DNA of 64,000 bases from Metridium senile (lineage: Eukaryota > Cnidaria > Anthozoa > Actiniaria > Metridiidae). Under the pieces are notes generated by a model that saw only the letters and a list, made by a program, of their open reading frames with translations, did not search any database and was not told the DNA's origin. Shown here in pieces: positions 45,001 to 57,556 of the stretch (position 1 is the stretch's first letter; every line of letters starts with the position of its first letter). Location of the stretch: the NCBI GenBank assembly GCA_949775045.1, contig OX459110.1, forward strand, positions 4,348,229 through 4,412,228. Reading direction: 5' to 3'. The position numbers were made by a program, and so were the translations under genes.

Positions 45001-46646
45001 AACCAGAAATGTTCCTTAGACTTCTTGATACTAATGTGTCTGAAATACAATCATATTTGGAGGGCGGCGATACTGGCTCAGGGCTAAAGTATTTAAATAC
45101 TATTGGATCATTAGATATCCTTAAACAAGCATCAACACTCACGTGCTCCTCAAGCCCTCCTTGTACAGCAGAGAGTTCACCTTCAGGTCACTGGTACAAG
45201 AGCTTTGCTGCGTTATCCATCCATCGTCGTGCAGACTGGAGTGTGACTGCCAAGGGTATGAATAGATACACTTGGGACTACGAAAGCAGTGGCAAAGAAA
45301 ACATATTTGGAGTATTTGCTAGTCATGGATCGCTGCAGATATCAAACAGTGAAGAGGCCTTGAAAGTGTATGATGTTCAACGCGGATGGGACTGGACGAG
45401 AGTTCCTGGGACGACAACAATTAAAATGGAAACTAAATACGTTAGGACATATCTGGCAAGAAACTACAACTACAAAGGAAAGTTTGCTGGAGGTGTGGCC
45501 TTTATTGGATCGATTAGTGGAAAACCACAACATGGAGCTTTTGGGATGCACTTCAAAAACCCAACCTACATAATGAAAAAAAAGGATAAATTGAAATTGC
45601 AAGGAACTCCATTATATACAGCAGAGTTTCAGTTCAAGAAATCGTATTTCTTCTACGACCACTTAGTCGTATGTCTTGGAAGTGATATCCAACTAAGTAA
45701 TGTTAACACTGCGAAAAATTATGCCCAAACAACACTGTTCCAGGATAAAATATCTAGCGGTAATGTTAGAGTTACCGATGGACTCGGTACAAAAACGTAT
45801 ACCATAAGTGACACAGGGACAAAAAGATTTTGGCAGAGCAACAACAACAACAACCAGATGAATGAAGTCGTGGAAATTGAAGACACAAATGGAAACATCT
45901 ACAAAGTGGACTACACCGGGGACTCAAACAATGAAAATACGCTGGAAATCGTTCAAGGCCAGACGTCAATGGACTCATATGGGAAAAGCCCAACTACCGG
46001 GGATTATTCCGTGGCGTACATCAAACATACTGGAAGTCCAGTCAATATGGACAAATATAAGTATGCCATATATTTATCTGGTGGTCCAGACCGCGATATG
46101 CTGAACAAATACAAGGTTATCCAACAAAGCTCAAAAGTCCATGCAGTCAAACTTTCCAAATTACCTGGTAAAGGCCAAACAGAAATATATGGATATACAG
46201 TTTTCCAAGCTTTCAATTCTCTGAGTCCAACCAAAAGCCTTGTGAAAAGTGTGAGCAGCTCTTGCATGATCATGGCAGAGAAAGGTATCGCAAACATCCA
46301 CCTTGCGATAAGCGATCCAACTGTAAACTTTGAAGATGACCCTGCGATGAAAAACAAAAAGGCATGCACAGTGCCAGACAGAAAGACGCATCCAGAACCT
46401 TTTAAAAATTCGAACTACATACCGTCTAAGCTACTATTTTGTGTCAAAGCTTCTCCAACAGAACCTGCCATTAATGTAGTTTTGAATCAACACGTCCGAA
46501 GCATCGAAGGAGTTAAAGTTGATGGCAAGGCAACTACTCCTGTCGACGCTGGGGTAAGTCTCGACATTACAGCTACTGGGGATTCAAAACTGACTTTCAA
46601 AAAGCTTGAAAATGGTTTTACCACTGAAGTTAGTCTGAGAATATAA
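39870..46646 (+). CDS. Secreted polysaccharide lyase family 8 (chondroitinase/hyaluronate-lyase type)
   Basis: Family 8 lyases cleave uronic-acid polysaccharides (chondroitin, hyaluronan, xanthan) by beta-elimination. Exons 39870-39891, 41126-41182, 42019-42105 and 43081-46646, all phase 1 at junctions, give 1243 aa. Exons 1-2 encode MDWHNSEVLILLTLLLVGIG, a signal peptide or signal anchor; exons 3-4 lead into an N-terminal beta-sandwich (about residues 60-210: MQWSWSALNTG, GGIKFWIYHEK, FEGWRSVWICY). An alpha/alpha-barrel domain follows with KPDFTGYHHKTFYGSAY (H599/H600, Y608) and GGRFPGY (R661), then the central beta domain with DYESSGKENIFG (E790). These match the His-Tyr-Arg-Glu set of chondroitinase ABC-type enzymes by spacing (His to Arg 61 versus 59 residues). 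Nearly all of the enzyme is one 3.57-kb exon. AATAAA at 46714-46719. Exact substrate cannot be read from sequence. Confidence 0.93.
40136..40303. mobile_element. Tc1/mariner-type MITE(s), TA duplication, lyase intron 1
   Basis: Ends GAGTGAAGACATTTAACCCG / CGGGTTAAATGACTTCACTC, TA at 40134-40135 and 40304-40305; an inner GAGTGAAGTC copy starts near 40239. A related copy is at 40761-40904. Confidence 0.8.
40761..40904. mobile_element. MITE of the GAGTGAAGTC family
   Basis: Ends GAGTGAAGTCATTTAACCCG and its mirror ending in CTTCACTTTA; same family as 40136 and the fragment at 7640-7800. Confidence 0.75.
41608..42016. repeat. (TTA)n/(TTATTG)n microsatellite abutting a splice acceptor
   Basis: About 400 bp of TTA and TTATTG repeats ending at the exon 3 acceptor (TATATAG at 42012-42018) of the lyase gene. 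Poly-Tyr, poly-Asn and poly-Ile frames across it are artefacts. Confidence 0.95.
42750..42834 (-). repeat. tRNA-like sequence (SINE head or tRNA pseudogene)
   Basis: On the minus strand, TAGTATAATGG resembles an A box and GGTTCGAATCC is a good B box 50 bp further. The acceptor stem does not pair, so a functional tRNA is unlikely. In lyase intron 3. Confidence 0.45.
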
Positions 46647-46713
46647 GTTTCTTTTGTGTGTAGTGGCATGATTTCTATTGCCACCAGTAAAAAACTAATA
46701 TCATCAAATGTGC

Positions 46714-46756
46714 AATAAAAAAAAAAAAGATAGATGTCAACGAAGAGATAAATAAA
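46714..46756 (+). terminator. Polyadenylation signals of lyase gene 1
   Basis: AATAAA at 46714-46719 (68 bp after the stop) and again at 46751-46756. Confidence 0.6.
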
Positions 46757-49098
46757 ATATATCGTTGATCTTTGATTGTTGTAAATTTGCGCGCACTGTG
46801 TGAAAATTAAGAGTATGAAATATCTGATGTTAGTATAAATACCCAAATGATTACATAGAAAATCATGCGTGGTGATTGGTCGAGAAATTCACACTATTTC
46901 TCGATAATCACCTACAGCGTTTCGCGCGCTTTTATTCAGAAATGAGAAATGAACAGTTTTAATTTTCGATCTTAAAAAGCTGGTTATTTTTAATTTTTGA
47001 AATAATCACTCGTATATTTATACCAAAATTACAATTATCCATCTCCGGCTCAGTGAATTATCGGTGAATAAGAACCTCGACTCAGTCTCGGTTATTATTC
47101 ACCGATATTCACTCAGCCTTTGGCGAATAATTGTTACATACAAACAAACTATACTAACATACACAGGCTCAAACTGAAGGCCCATTTACACTAGCGTTTG
47201 TCGCGCGATGTAAACGGCGTTTTCATGGTGATTTTGTCCTAACCAAAATTGTACCAATGGCGGCTCAGGGAGCCCAGGGTATTTGCAAATTATTTTAGAA
47301 TTTTCACTAGCGGAAAATCGCAGCAAGTTGCACTGAACTTCGAGCTTCTATCATGTGGAAAATACCTTGGGACATAACCCGTTTTTTACATAAAAACTTC
47401 TATAAAGAGTTTACATCCCCCCCTGTTATATGGTTTGCCAAAGGAAATGTATTTCTTTTGTATATTTTTTTAAACTACAATTTACAGAAACAGCCATAAA
47501 AATGTCACAATGTCACAACAACAAGACTTGAAATGGCCATAATATCGCCGGCCGTGTGTATACGCGGTTTGGGGCTGTAATCAGCCCATCATGCAGTGCA
47601 ACAATATTGCTAGAACAACCGCCATAATTCCGCTGGCGCGTTTGACGCTGCAACAGGCCGCGGGGACATTAAACCCCTTCAGAATCGGAAGAAATGTTCA
47701 ATTATTTCGCCAGTGCTCAATTAAACTCTTGCAAATTGTTAATGCAGTGGTACCTTTATTAAGCGGTCACACTCTATTAGGCGGCCACAATAAACAATCT
47801 TCATCCTACACGTTTAAATCGATTCCATGCTTCAGCTTCATAGAATGTCTCGGAGGAATCGTCCCAATTTTTTTTAAATTTCCAAATTTAACTTTTCATT
47901 GGACGTTTCCAGGGGGGTGCAACACAATGTTCCTCAAAAGTTCGAACCTCAAGCTGGGAATATCTTTTTTAATTGCTTTCCTTTTTAACTGTCCTTACTT
48001 TTTATTTTACAATAAGCATAATTATTAAAGCATTTATTGACAAATAACAAATAAACAGTTGTACGTATATATATTTCTCGGAATTGAATTCAAAAGTTTA
48101 CGGTTTTTTTAAAATGGTAAAAATATTATATTTAAGTTAAGAAGTATGCACTTTGTTATAAAATGCTAGGACAGGCAGCTCATTCATCAAATACACATAG
48201 AATTCAAACATCATTTAATTCAAACATTATTTTATTCAAAAATGTACAATAACAATCTAATATTTGTGATTAGATATATATTTTTTCAATTTTCCCAGTG
48301 ATTTTTACTTAATGTACAAGAATTTCCCAATGCAATTATACATTTTTGAAGATACACATTTACTGTTTCTGTCTAATAGAGCAAAAAAGTAAAACCTTGA
48401 AATGAAAACAAAATAGTTACTAACTAAAAGTTTTCATATTTGCTGTTAGAGTGGTTTTCGTTAACCAGTGAAACAAAGTGTAATAGCTAAAGTGTAATAT
48501 ATCGTAATAGTCATGTTACTAGTAAGACAATAAAATACAAAACAACCAAAGTGTAATAGTGTGTAATATGCTAAAGTGTGTTTCACGGGTTGAGGAAAAC
48601 CACTCTATGCATCAGGATTTAGGATTAAAGTTTGCCGCTGATTTTACATGTAAGTGAAGAATTTGACATTTCCACCATAACATTGGCCTTCATTAGTAGA
48701 AACTGAAAAAGTTGCAAAATGATGCACCATAGTTTTAACTGACGATGGCAACAGTTTAAAAGGTCGAAACATCTAACTTACAATCAGCGGCAAACTTAAA
48801 ATCATTTATAAAACCATTAGAAATCACGTATTCTGATTGGTTGAGGCGCGTGCTTTATGAGAGCACACAGCACGCGCGTTTGCATGTTGATCAATTTGTA
48901 TTTTATAAAAGAAATAGAAAAACTTGCTTTATGTGCTGTATGCAGTTAAACTGAGCACTTGGGGATTGTTAGAACACTCAAGAAGTATTGCTCTCTTGAC
49001 ATGTCTCTAGAACTGCACACAGCATGTGCACGTGTTTTCTATTTCTTTAATAATAGTTTTCATCGTGTTATTTATTAAAAAAACTACATCTTTTTCTT
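46757..49098. other. Convergent intergenic region lyase 1 / WASHC3
   Basis: No gene supported. 47591-48028 is open for 145 aa but shows no family resemblance. Contains a MITE (48449-48605) and, at 48740-48775, a CTGACGA...CGAAAC motif. Confidence 0.55.
48449..48605. mobile_element. Tc1/mariner-type MITE, TA duplication
   Basis: Ends GAGTGGTTTTCGTTAACCAG / GGGTTGAGGAAAACCACTC, TA at 48447-48448 and 48606-48607. Confidence 0.82.
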
Positions 49099-52000
49099 TT
49101 AATCATCATCACTAAATGATGATGCTGATGAACTTTCGTCGTCCGAGTTTGGTGCATGCTGGGACTGACCACCTCCTGGAACTGGGGCATCTGGGTTACT
49201 AAAACAAACAAAACAGACCAGTTTGTTGAAATAGACCAGTTTCATGTTTTTTCTATCAGTGCTGTACTATTTGACAAAAGGCGCATTAGCACAGGCATAG
49301 CCTCAATAGTACCCTTTATAGTTCCCTGCGCCATCTTGAAAGGTAGCCAGGCCTTTAAATCGAAGCGAGACAAACATTGAGCTTGCAATGATAGATACCT
49401 TTTAACACCTTGCAGGACATTTATTCACGTGTCTCTATCATTGCAAGCTCAATGTTCGTCTCGCTTCGATGCAAAGGCCAGGATACCTTTTAAGATGGCG
49501 CAGGGAACTATGAAGGGGACTATTCAACGTATATTCATATGTGTTTTCTATTGTAAAGCGATATATTTTTTCTGTGCTATTTGTTAGTTATTAGTGACTT
49601 CCAGTGACTAAAGGTGCATGGTTACTGCTAGGGAACTTTTCTTCAATGCAGTTTAATCACCCAATTGCCCTATTTTATTATGACGTCACAATGTGTTTAC
49701 AGTGAGGGATAGAATCGCCGAAAACAATGAAAATTTCAACTAAATCTTCCTTCTCTTTGTAAATTGAGCTTCATATTATCTAGTTTTTATGTATGTTATG
49801 TGTCTATGTTTATACTTTCATATTTATTGCATTTTTTTGTCATTTCTTTCATCTCCGTCTTGTAAATGCAATTTTATTGTGTATTATCGTATTGTTGTTA
49901 TGAATCTGTCCCCCACTGGCATCCATGATCCTTAGCGTTAAGATAATAGAATGTTTTGATGTGACGTCATAGTGAAATAGAACAATTCATCCCATGTTAA
50001 ATATGTACTTACTCTAACAAGTCAGGGTCCAGTCCCTCTGCGGCCATCTTTTGTTTGAGTGCCCCTGGTGGCACACCCTAGGAACAAAAACATGCATCAT
50101 CATCCTGTCATCATCATCATCAACATTCTTTCATCATCATCAACATTCTGTCATCATCATCATCAACATTCTGTCATCATTATCATCAACATTCTTTCAT
50201 CATCATCATCATCATCAACATTCTTTTAAAATGCAAACAAGTATATGTGTAAAATAACATGCTAATTGCGTGTAGCTATTTGCTTTAATTTATTTCCTTG
50301 AGCCACAAGCCACTGTGAAAATCATTGAGAAAAGTGATTTTGAGAAAATCTATAAATGTTTTCGTTGTTAATCATGTTTTATTTTGATTAATTAAAACTG
50401 AGAGTGTGACTCACTGAAACATTTTATATTATGCACTCCTCATTAGCATGTTATTTTACACATATTCTAATGATGGCGTCAGTATGACTCCGAAACGTCA
50501 TGAAATAAAACTGTTAAACTGTATTAGTTTCATTATGTTTTGCTTTACTAAATCAATATTCTAATTTGCATTTTAAAAGTGGGTTAAAAAAAAAATCGTC
50601 TTTATTAGGGTAACATTATTACTGGTTCCCCGGTAGTTCTCATAAGGGCCCTCATATAAGAATCCCACCCGGCCCTCAGATAAGAATCCCAACTGGCAAG
50701 GAGGCAAACCAGTTGGCTATTTACAAGCATGGTCGAGAGACTGAATTTGACCTAATTGAAATCGGGACAAATACAGTCTCAGCTAGTGGACAGAGCGGGG
50801 ACTCGAACCCGGCACCACCGCATTGCGAGACCGACGCTCTGCCCACTTGACCATGCTGCCTCGTGAATTGATTATACGAAAACGCTTTAATATCAACATC
50901 ACAACCACCACCATCACTACCACCTACCACCATAACAGTTACCATCATCATTATCACTTTTATCATATTACTATCATTAACCACCATCATTACCACCATC
51001 GCAATCACCACCATCAATCATCATGATATTATAGACCCTTTTAATAAGTCCCGAAATGTTGTGTTTTCCACGCTTGACATCAAAATTATTCTTTTGAAAT
51101 GTGTATAATATGAAAGGAATTGAAAAGAATAAATATGACGTCAAGCGCGGAAAACACAACACTTCAGGACTTATTAAAAGGGTCTATAATGGTTTGTTTC
51201 TTCCATGTTAATATTTATTAAGTTGCCATTGAAGCGTTCACACTCACTTCTAGTAGAAGAAACAAATCTAGCTCTGATTATCAGCCTGATATTACTAAAC
51301 ATTAACCTCATAATTATCACTTACCATTCTAACCATTTGGAAATACTTGGCATATCTTGGGTCCTTGGACACTGTCATTGCTATTATAACGTTAAAAAAA
51401 TTGTAAATAATATACCTTATGGTCCAGCTTTCCTTTTAGACAATGGCAAAACAATTATGATTAAAATAAACACAAACGCTAAGCTAATTTTGCAATGTTT
51501 TGAAACGTTGTGGAAACAGCTTAGCGTTTGTGTTTATTTTGATCTTTTAAGATTAATTTAAAATATCTAGAGCTAAACATATCAAAGGCAAAATAATTGT
51601 TGCACAAAATTCTAAAACACATATTGAATACAAATCAATGTGGAGATTCTTCTTACTTGGAATTTCAGGTTCTATTGGAATGAAATAAAAAGAAGCAGTT
51701 AATAATAATAATGGATTAAAAAGGAATAAATGGATGAAAGGATTAATGAATGGATGGATGAATGATAACTCAATGGATGAATGAATAAATGAATGAATGA
51801 ATGAATGAATAAATGAATAAATGAATAAATGAATAAATGAATAAATGAATGAATGAATGAATGAATAAATAAATAAATGAATGAATGGATGTTCTTATAA
51901 TTACCTGGCTCAGGAACAGGTTCTGGTGGTGCAGGAGGACCAGTATTCTTGTAACAAAAAGTAATAAATTGTACATGTAAACTACAGTGTATGTAAAAAT

Positions 52001-55000
52001 TCTATGACTTTAATAATAATAATAATAAAAATAATACTTTATTTCTTTAAAAAAACGCATTTAAAACTCTCAATGCTTTTTACATGATAAGAATATATAT
52101 GTAGGAAAATGGAAAAAACAATGACAAAATTATGAAAACGAACCAAGAAAAAATGTTTAAACATTAAATGTTTAATGATCTCATAATCATACATGTAGCT
52201 TTTATATAATTTATGTAGTCAATCCACATAAGTATTTTCAATGTTATTCCTATGTACTAAGGCATTAATTTGAAAAATACTAAAGAAGCAACTTATAACA
52301 TTTATTTTAGTGTTTTAAAGATTAAATTATTTCTTATTATCCACAAATAAAAAATAATCTATTTAAAAGTACTGTATAATTTATATAAATCAACTAAACT
52401 TAAATAATTGGAGCAGTTAGGTGGCCAAGGTATTTTTTATACAGTTTCATTTCTTTTCTTGGAAACATAAATACGTATTATTTATAATACACCTACCGGT
52501 AATTGCAAGAACGTTGTCCTGACTTTTGTAATTTAGTAGGAAAGGAGTTAATTAAAAGACAAAAGAAGATCACTCAAGCTGAACTCTTTCTGTTTTTATT
52601 CCTTGCGCTTGTGTGATCTTCTTTTGTATTTTACAGCGCAAAGCCCAAAAGTGTGACCACAGATAATTTATTCACATTCTTTTGATATGTTTGTCTGTAG
52701 CTGCTTTGGATTCAAATGGACTTCATTCTAGCTATTTTAACCTCAAAATTCATCTGGAGATTGATATCATTCTTGTCTTGTGATTCACAGTGAGAAATTT
52801 TGACATTTAATCTAGAGGAGTTGATTGAAAAGATGTAGAGAAAATATGAATGAATTATCGCCGGTCATACTTTTGGGCTTTGCCCTGTAATTAATTCCTT
52901 TCCTACTAAATTAGAAAAATCAGGACAACGTTCTTGCAATATATTATTAAAAGAATTAATAAGAATTGTATGAACGTTACCTCTATTGTACTTGGTGTTG
53001 GAGCTGGAGTCTGTGGTGTTGGTGTTGTTGTAGCTGGCTGCGATGATGCTGCTGGTGCCGTTACATCATCAAGACCAGGAATAGATGACAACTATAAGTA
53101 GATAAGAAAACACCTTTTATTTGATGAACAATATACATTTTGACCTTTCCCGCTTTTATTTGGAAGCTTTCTAACAACAGTCGGAGTAAAAAGAGTATAT
53201 TAGTGTTCAGTGCCTTGTAGCAGAGTTTGTGTCTTTTTGCTTTCTATACAGGTCTACCATACTGTATTAGTAAAAGTCAAAACAATAAAACAAAACAGGT
53301 TCCCATTTAAATCTGTACTTTCCCATTTAAGTCTGTACTTATGCAAATTTTGTTGATGTGTGCTAAACACACAGATCAACCAATCAGAGAAGTTCACTTC
53401 AGAAATAATATACTCTGATTGGTTGATCTGTGTGTTTAGCACACATCAACACAATTTGCATCATAAACTTGTACAGATTTAAATGGGAAAGTACAGATTT
53501 AAATGTGAACCTGTTATAATATAAAAACATAAAACCTTACTTCAATTTAATTTTTTAAATACATCTTTTATTTAATTGATAATTGATAATATATATAATT
53601 GCTATTATGATTATAATCATTTGTATGTTACAGTGCTTTTCATAACTACAAAAATGTGAGCAGTGTCTTGTGCTGAAATATTTAATGCAGGGGAAGTGAG
53701 TGTGAGTGTGTTGAATACTTTAAAAACATTAGCCACTGGTTAGGGACATTCGGTAACAGCTCCCCACATTTCAACATGATGAAACAATTTATTTAATTTA
53801 TTATTATGGCCATGGAGGATACTTTAAACACATGAGCCACTGGTTAGGGACATTCTGTAACAGCTCCCCACATTTCAACATGATGAAACAATTTATTTTA
53901 TTTATTATTATGTGGCCATGGAGGATACTTTAAAAACATTAGCCACTGGTTAGGTACATTCGGTAACAGCTCCCCACATTTCAACATGATGAAACAATTT
54001 ATTTTATTTATTATTATGTGGCCATGGAGGATACTTTAAAAACATTAGCCACTGGTTAGGGACATTCGGTAACAGCTCCCCACATTTCAACATGATGAAA
54101 CAATTTATTTTATTTATTATTATGTGGCCATGGAGGATACTTTAAAAACATTAGCCACTGGTTAGGGACATTCTGTAACAGCTCCCCACATTTCAACATG
54201 ATGAAACAATTTATTTTATTTATTAATATGTGGCCATGGAGGATACTTTAAAAACATTAGCCACTGGTTAGGGACAAATTCTGTAACAGCGCCCCACATT
54301 TCAACGTAAAACCATTTATTTTATTTATTACTGTGGCAATGGAGGATCCGACATGGACGTGTAAAATACCTTTTTTACTGCCGCAAATCAAAATATCAAA
54401 GGTACTGAATGACTATTTTTGATTAATGGCAATATAAACCACCTTTTTCATGCAGGCATTTGAATGTTGGTGGGCACATAATTATGAAAGGAACTACTAT
54501 TCTCACTAGGGAAAAACACTCAAAAAGCCAAATAAAACATATTTAGTCGATTTTAAATCCCCTGTGAGGTCTGTAGGAATGTGTTGCATAACTTTACACC
54601 CAAATCTCCTATAAAAGCATGCCGTATCATAGTTTATTCCTAGTTCTGTAAAATTGGGACGTTGCAAGGTCAAGGAGTTCACGACCCCCCACCTCCCCGC
54701 AGGAATGGAACATATTCTCTCAGGGCTCGCCCTTTCGCGAAAGCCTCAGATCGATTCTCCCATATCTTAGACTCCTATAGGTCCGATTGGCTTTGTGCAT
54801 GGGTTTCCCTGGTGAGAATATATTACAATCTTGGAATACACCAAAAATTTGCTGTACAGGCCATGTAATTCACCTTAGCTTCTAAAATGCTCATCATGAT
54901 TTCCACCCTCTGAATCCTCCCTGACAGGTCGGACAATTTCTACAAAATAAAGATAATAAACTAGATAAATAGAAAGCAATTTATCAACTAGCCTCTCACT

Positions 55001-57068
55001 GAAGGAATACCTTTATTGAATATAGTTTTTTGATACAGCTAGCCCAGGTTGAACATCTTACAATGTAAGATCATGAAAGATCCAGACATGATCTTACAAG
55101 ATCTTGACATATAACACTCTATCTGCAAGAGCTTGCATTAAAATTTTAAGTTTCTGTCAAGATTTTAATACTCCAGTTTCACATTATCTAGTAAAGCTGT
55201 AATTCTATTTGTCAAATGGCACATTTGCACAGGCTAGGGCTTGTTGTTAAAATATTCACAAATTCTAAGTATTTTTAGCATGGAAAAATGTTATCACTTA
55301 ACAATCTAGAAAACACATTTAAATTCACTCAGAATCAAGATTATCCCAGTGCAAATGCACCTTTTGTCAAATTGTATGGGGTGCTAGATACATGTAATAT
55401 GAAACTGGATTATTACAGTGTGATGCGCGGTACCGTAGACATCCAAGAAACTTTTGAGAAAGTTCTTAACCATTTAAAAACCTTGCTCATCTTTACCACT
55501 TTGTATGAAAAAGGTTCAGGGCTACTTTCGATAATCTGTTTATCCACAGATGATCCTGTCAATTAAAAAAAAAACAATTTCTTGCACGCTGATTGGCTAA
55601 CTTTCTTAAAAGTTTCTTGGGTGGCCACAGTACCGTGCGTCACACTGTAATCTTCTCAAGCTCCAAGAAATTTACTTGCCAAGGTTTTAGTAAGAACTTG
55701 GATGCTCTTAACAAGATCTTAACAAGATGCTCAACCTGCGAGCATTATGACTCAATTTCTATTTCTATAATAAATGTCAAAAAGCAAAATGTTTTTGCAT
55801 GGAAACATACCAATAGCCATTCCAATACATACCTCTTCGCAAACACATGAAAATCTGTTTAGAAACCTGACAGTATGGGTTAGAAAGTGGTTCAAGAATG
55901 CCAGAGTTCTCTTGTGATTTAGAGGACCAACCTAAACATGTGTAACAGGTTCCCATTTAAATCTGTACATTCCCATTTAAATCTGTACTTATGCAAATTT
56001 TGTTGATGTGTGCTAAACACACAGATCAACCAATCAGAGAAGTTCACTTCAGAAATAATATACTTTGATTGGTTGATCTGTGTGTTTAGCACACATCAAC
56101 ACAATTTGCATAAGTACAGGTTTAAATGGGAAAGTACAGATTTAAATGGGAACCTGTTGTATGTAAAATCATAACAATATTTAGTTACTCTGACTAGAAA
56201 GTATTATAAGAGGTTGAAACAACAACAAACTATATGTATGATCATCTTGGTTTGTGTAGTCTTGAGAAAGTCTGATGTTGTTGACGTCTTTTCGTTTCTC
56301 TTCTCTGAAGATCACTTCCACTCAGGTAGTCAAAATGTCAGACATCAACATTGACATCAACGTCAGCACCATCAGTCTTTCTCAAGACTACACTAACCAG
56401 GACAATCATACCTCATCTGCATCGATTACACCTGGGATCAGACCATTCACTCTTAACTTAAACAACACTATAATTAAGGAATATAAAACACCACTTGTGT
56501 CTAAATACAGTGATATAAACTTGACTATGCCTCATGTTTGTTTACCACTTCTCTCTTGCTCTATATAGTGTGTTTATATCATAGACATGCACCATATATA
56601 ATATTCAGATATGCAAATTAGGAGTTTTAATACCGTATTTGGATTTGAAGCTCAAATCAAGATGGCTGCTTCAATATTCATGCTAAATTTGGTGGTATCC
56701 ATAGGACAAATATTTGATAAGGAGACTTGATATAACATATTAGATTAAGATTATACCGTTTTTTTAATGTGACATTTAGGGAGTTCTTCAATAAGCAAGA
56801 AAACTCGAATAAAGTTCTACTTATAAAAACTCAACCGAAAAATTTAAATATTCGGAGCATATCACAAAAGAAATGAAATTTAGGACCAACCAGCATTTAT
56901 TTGGGGAAACGTTTTGATACAAAAACCGGATTTTTTGGAATTCAAGATGCAAATTATGGTGAACATTCAACACTTTCGAGTCTTAAACACAAATTCTAAA
57001 CATTAAAACACACATATTACCTTAGTGTAGTCAACATTTGGTACTATTCGGAAGCCATCACTGTCCAT
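49099..57068 (-). CDS. WASHC3: WASH complex subunit 3 (CCDC53)
   Basis: Small coiled-coil subunit of the WASH complex, which activates Arp2/3 on endosomes for retromer-linked sorting. Exons (order of translation): 57021-57068, 55833-55931, 54874-54939, 52981-53091, 51905-51947, 51325-51371, 50013-50077, 49099-49198. Splice borders and phases agree and give 192 aa (human about 194). Landmarks: MDSDGFRIVPNVDYTK; NHKRTLAFLNHFLTHTVRFL; coiled coil KLSDLSGRIQRVEIMMSILE; LSSIPGLDDVT; a Pro/Thr-rich linker (TTTPTPQTPAPTPS, PPAPPEPVPEP); SKDPRYAKYFQMVRMGVP; KQKMAAEGLDPDLL; acidic Ser tail ending FSDDD. The LSSIPGLDDVT and DPRYAKY blocks are strongly family-specific. The linker exons 4-5 differ most from vertebrates. 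Introns hold a SINE, several MITEs and a 106-bp array. Confidence 0.95.
49309..49520. mobile_element. MITE with arms of about 90 bp nested in a family A copy
   Basis: Ends GTACCCTTTATAGTTCCCTG / AGGGAACTATGAAGGGGAC, TA at 49307-49308 and 49521-49522, inserted in a family A MITE (about 49240-49600; the empty site resembles 8248 and 21269). In WASHC3 intron 7. Confidence 0.82.
50051..50225. repeat. (CATCAT)n repeat
   Basis: CATCATCATCAACATTCTGT-type repeat starting next to the exon 7 acceptor in WASHC3 intron 6. Confidence 0.8.
50585..50864 (-). mobile_element. tRNA-derived SINE
   Basis: Minus strand: tRNA-like head with GCATGGTCAAGTGGGCAGAG (A-box region) and GGTTCGAGTCC (B box), a body of about 200 bp, and an end CTAATAAAGACG followed by a T-run. 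Head plus body plus simple tail is the SINE plan. In WASHC3 intron 6. Confidence 0.85.
51034..51184. mobile_element. MITE, TA duplication
   Basis: Ends GACCCTTTTAATAAGTCC / GGACTTATTAAAAGGGTC, TA at 51032-51033 and 51185-51186. WASHC3 intron 6, about 140 bp from exon 6. Confidence 0.85.
51452..51549. mobile_element. Small fold-back element
   Basis: AAAATAAACACAAACGCTAAGC pairs with its mirror at 51520-51543; about 50-nt loop. WASHC3 intron 5. Confidence 0.65.
51720..51895. repeat. (AATG)n/(AAATGAAT)n microsatellite
   Basis: Ends about 10 bp from the exon 5 donor of WASHC3. Confidence 0.9.
52501..52943. mobile_element. MITE-like element with arms of about 60 bp
   Basis: TTGCAAGAACGTTGTCCTGA at 52503 is mirrored at 52920-52938; inner arms AAAAGAAGATCAC / GTGATCTTCTTTT. 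Its right end lies 40 bp from the WASHC3 exon 4 donor (intron 4). Confidence 0.8.
53294..53514. mobile_element. Palindromic MITE (ACAGGTTCCCATTT family), copy 1
   Basis: Long arms with ACAGGTTCCC ends and an internal perfect block TGTGTGCTAAACACACAGAT mirrored. Second copy at 55945-56159. WASHC3 intron 3. Confidence 0.88.
53712..54350. repeat. 106-bp tandem repeat, about 6 units, WASHC3 intron 3
   Basis: Units starting ATACTTTAAAAACATTAGCC at 53714, 53819, 53925 and every 105-107 bp after. Confidence 0.92.
55182..55408. mobile_element. MITE family A copy, WASHC3 intron 2
   Basis: CAGTTTCACATTATCTAGTA and mirrored ATGTAATATGAAACTG; uninterrupted, diverged. A 92-aa open frame across it is an artefact. 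Confidence 0.75.
55945..56159. mobile_element. Palindromic MITE (ACAGGTTCCCATTT family), copy 2
   Basis: Near-identical to 53294-53514; TA at 55943-55944 and 56160-56161. It begins 14 bp upstream of the WASHC3 exon 2 acceptor region (intron 1). Confidence 0.87.
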
Positions 57069-57329
57069 AATGTGCAAGAAAAAGCCGATATTCTTGGCGG
57101 AATATGCTGAAGTTTACAAAATGGTAGCGGAAATGGCGCAAAACCACTAGGCGTTCCACGTCAAAAACCGATGTGCATGACGGGAAGCGTAAACATTTGG
57201 GTTTCCTGTGTATTTAACTTTTTGTCATCTAAAAAAATTATTATTTCATTGTTCATGAAAGTACTGGCTTTGTTATATCTAGATTTGTCACAAACTAGAC
57301 CTTGAATTTTCATCCATAAAAGTCATATA

Positions 57330-57556
57330 CAGCTATTTCAACAAACATTGAATACTGAATAGTGCATTCCAAGACCCAAAGGCATTATGGGTCTCAATAA
57401 TGTGAAAATGCTCCCTATATGTAGCTACGGTAGATTCTTTCGATAGAAAACATTAAAATTAAGATAAATTATTGTTTATTGTAGCTTTGTTAACATAACA
57501 TGACCCAAAATGCATTTCAGTACTGAAATGCACAATTCAGTATTCAACGTTTTATA
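57330..57556. mobile_element. MITE (CAGCTATTTCAA ends), copy 2
   Basis: Same arms as 6869-7137 (GAATACTGAATAGTGCATTC mirrored); TA at 57328-57329. Confidence 0.78.

Noticed and set aside
47591..48028. 145-aa open frame
   Set aside because: No recognisable domain, no splice partners found, AT-rich tail composition; likely chance.
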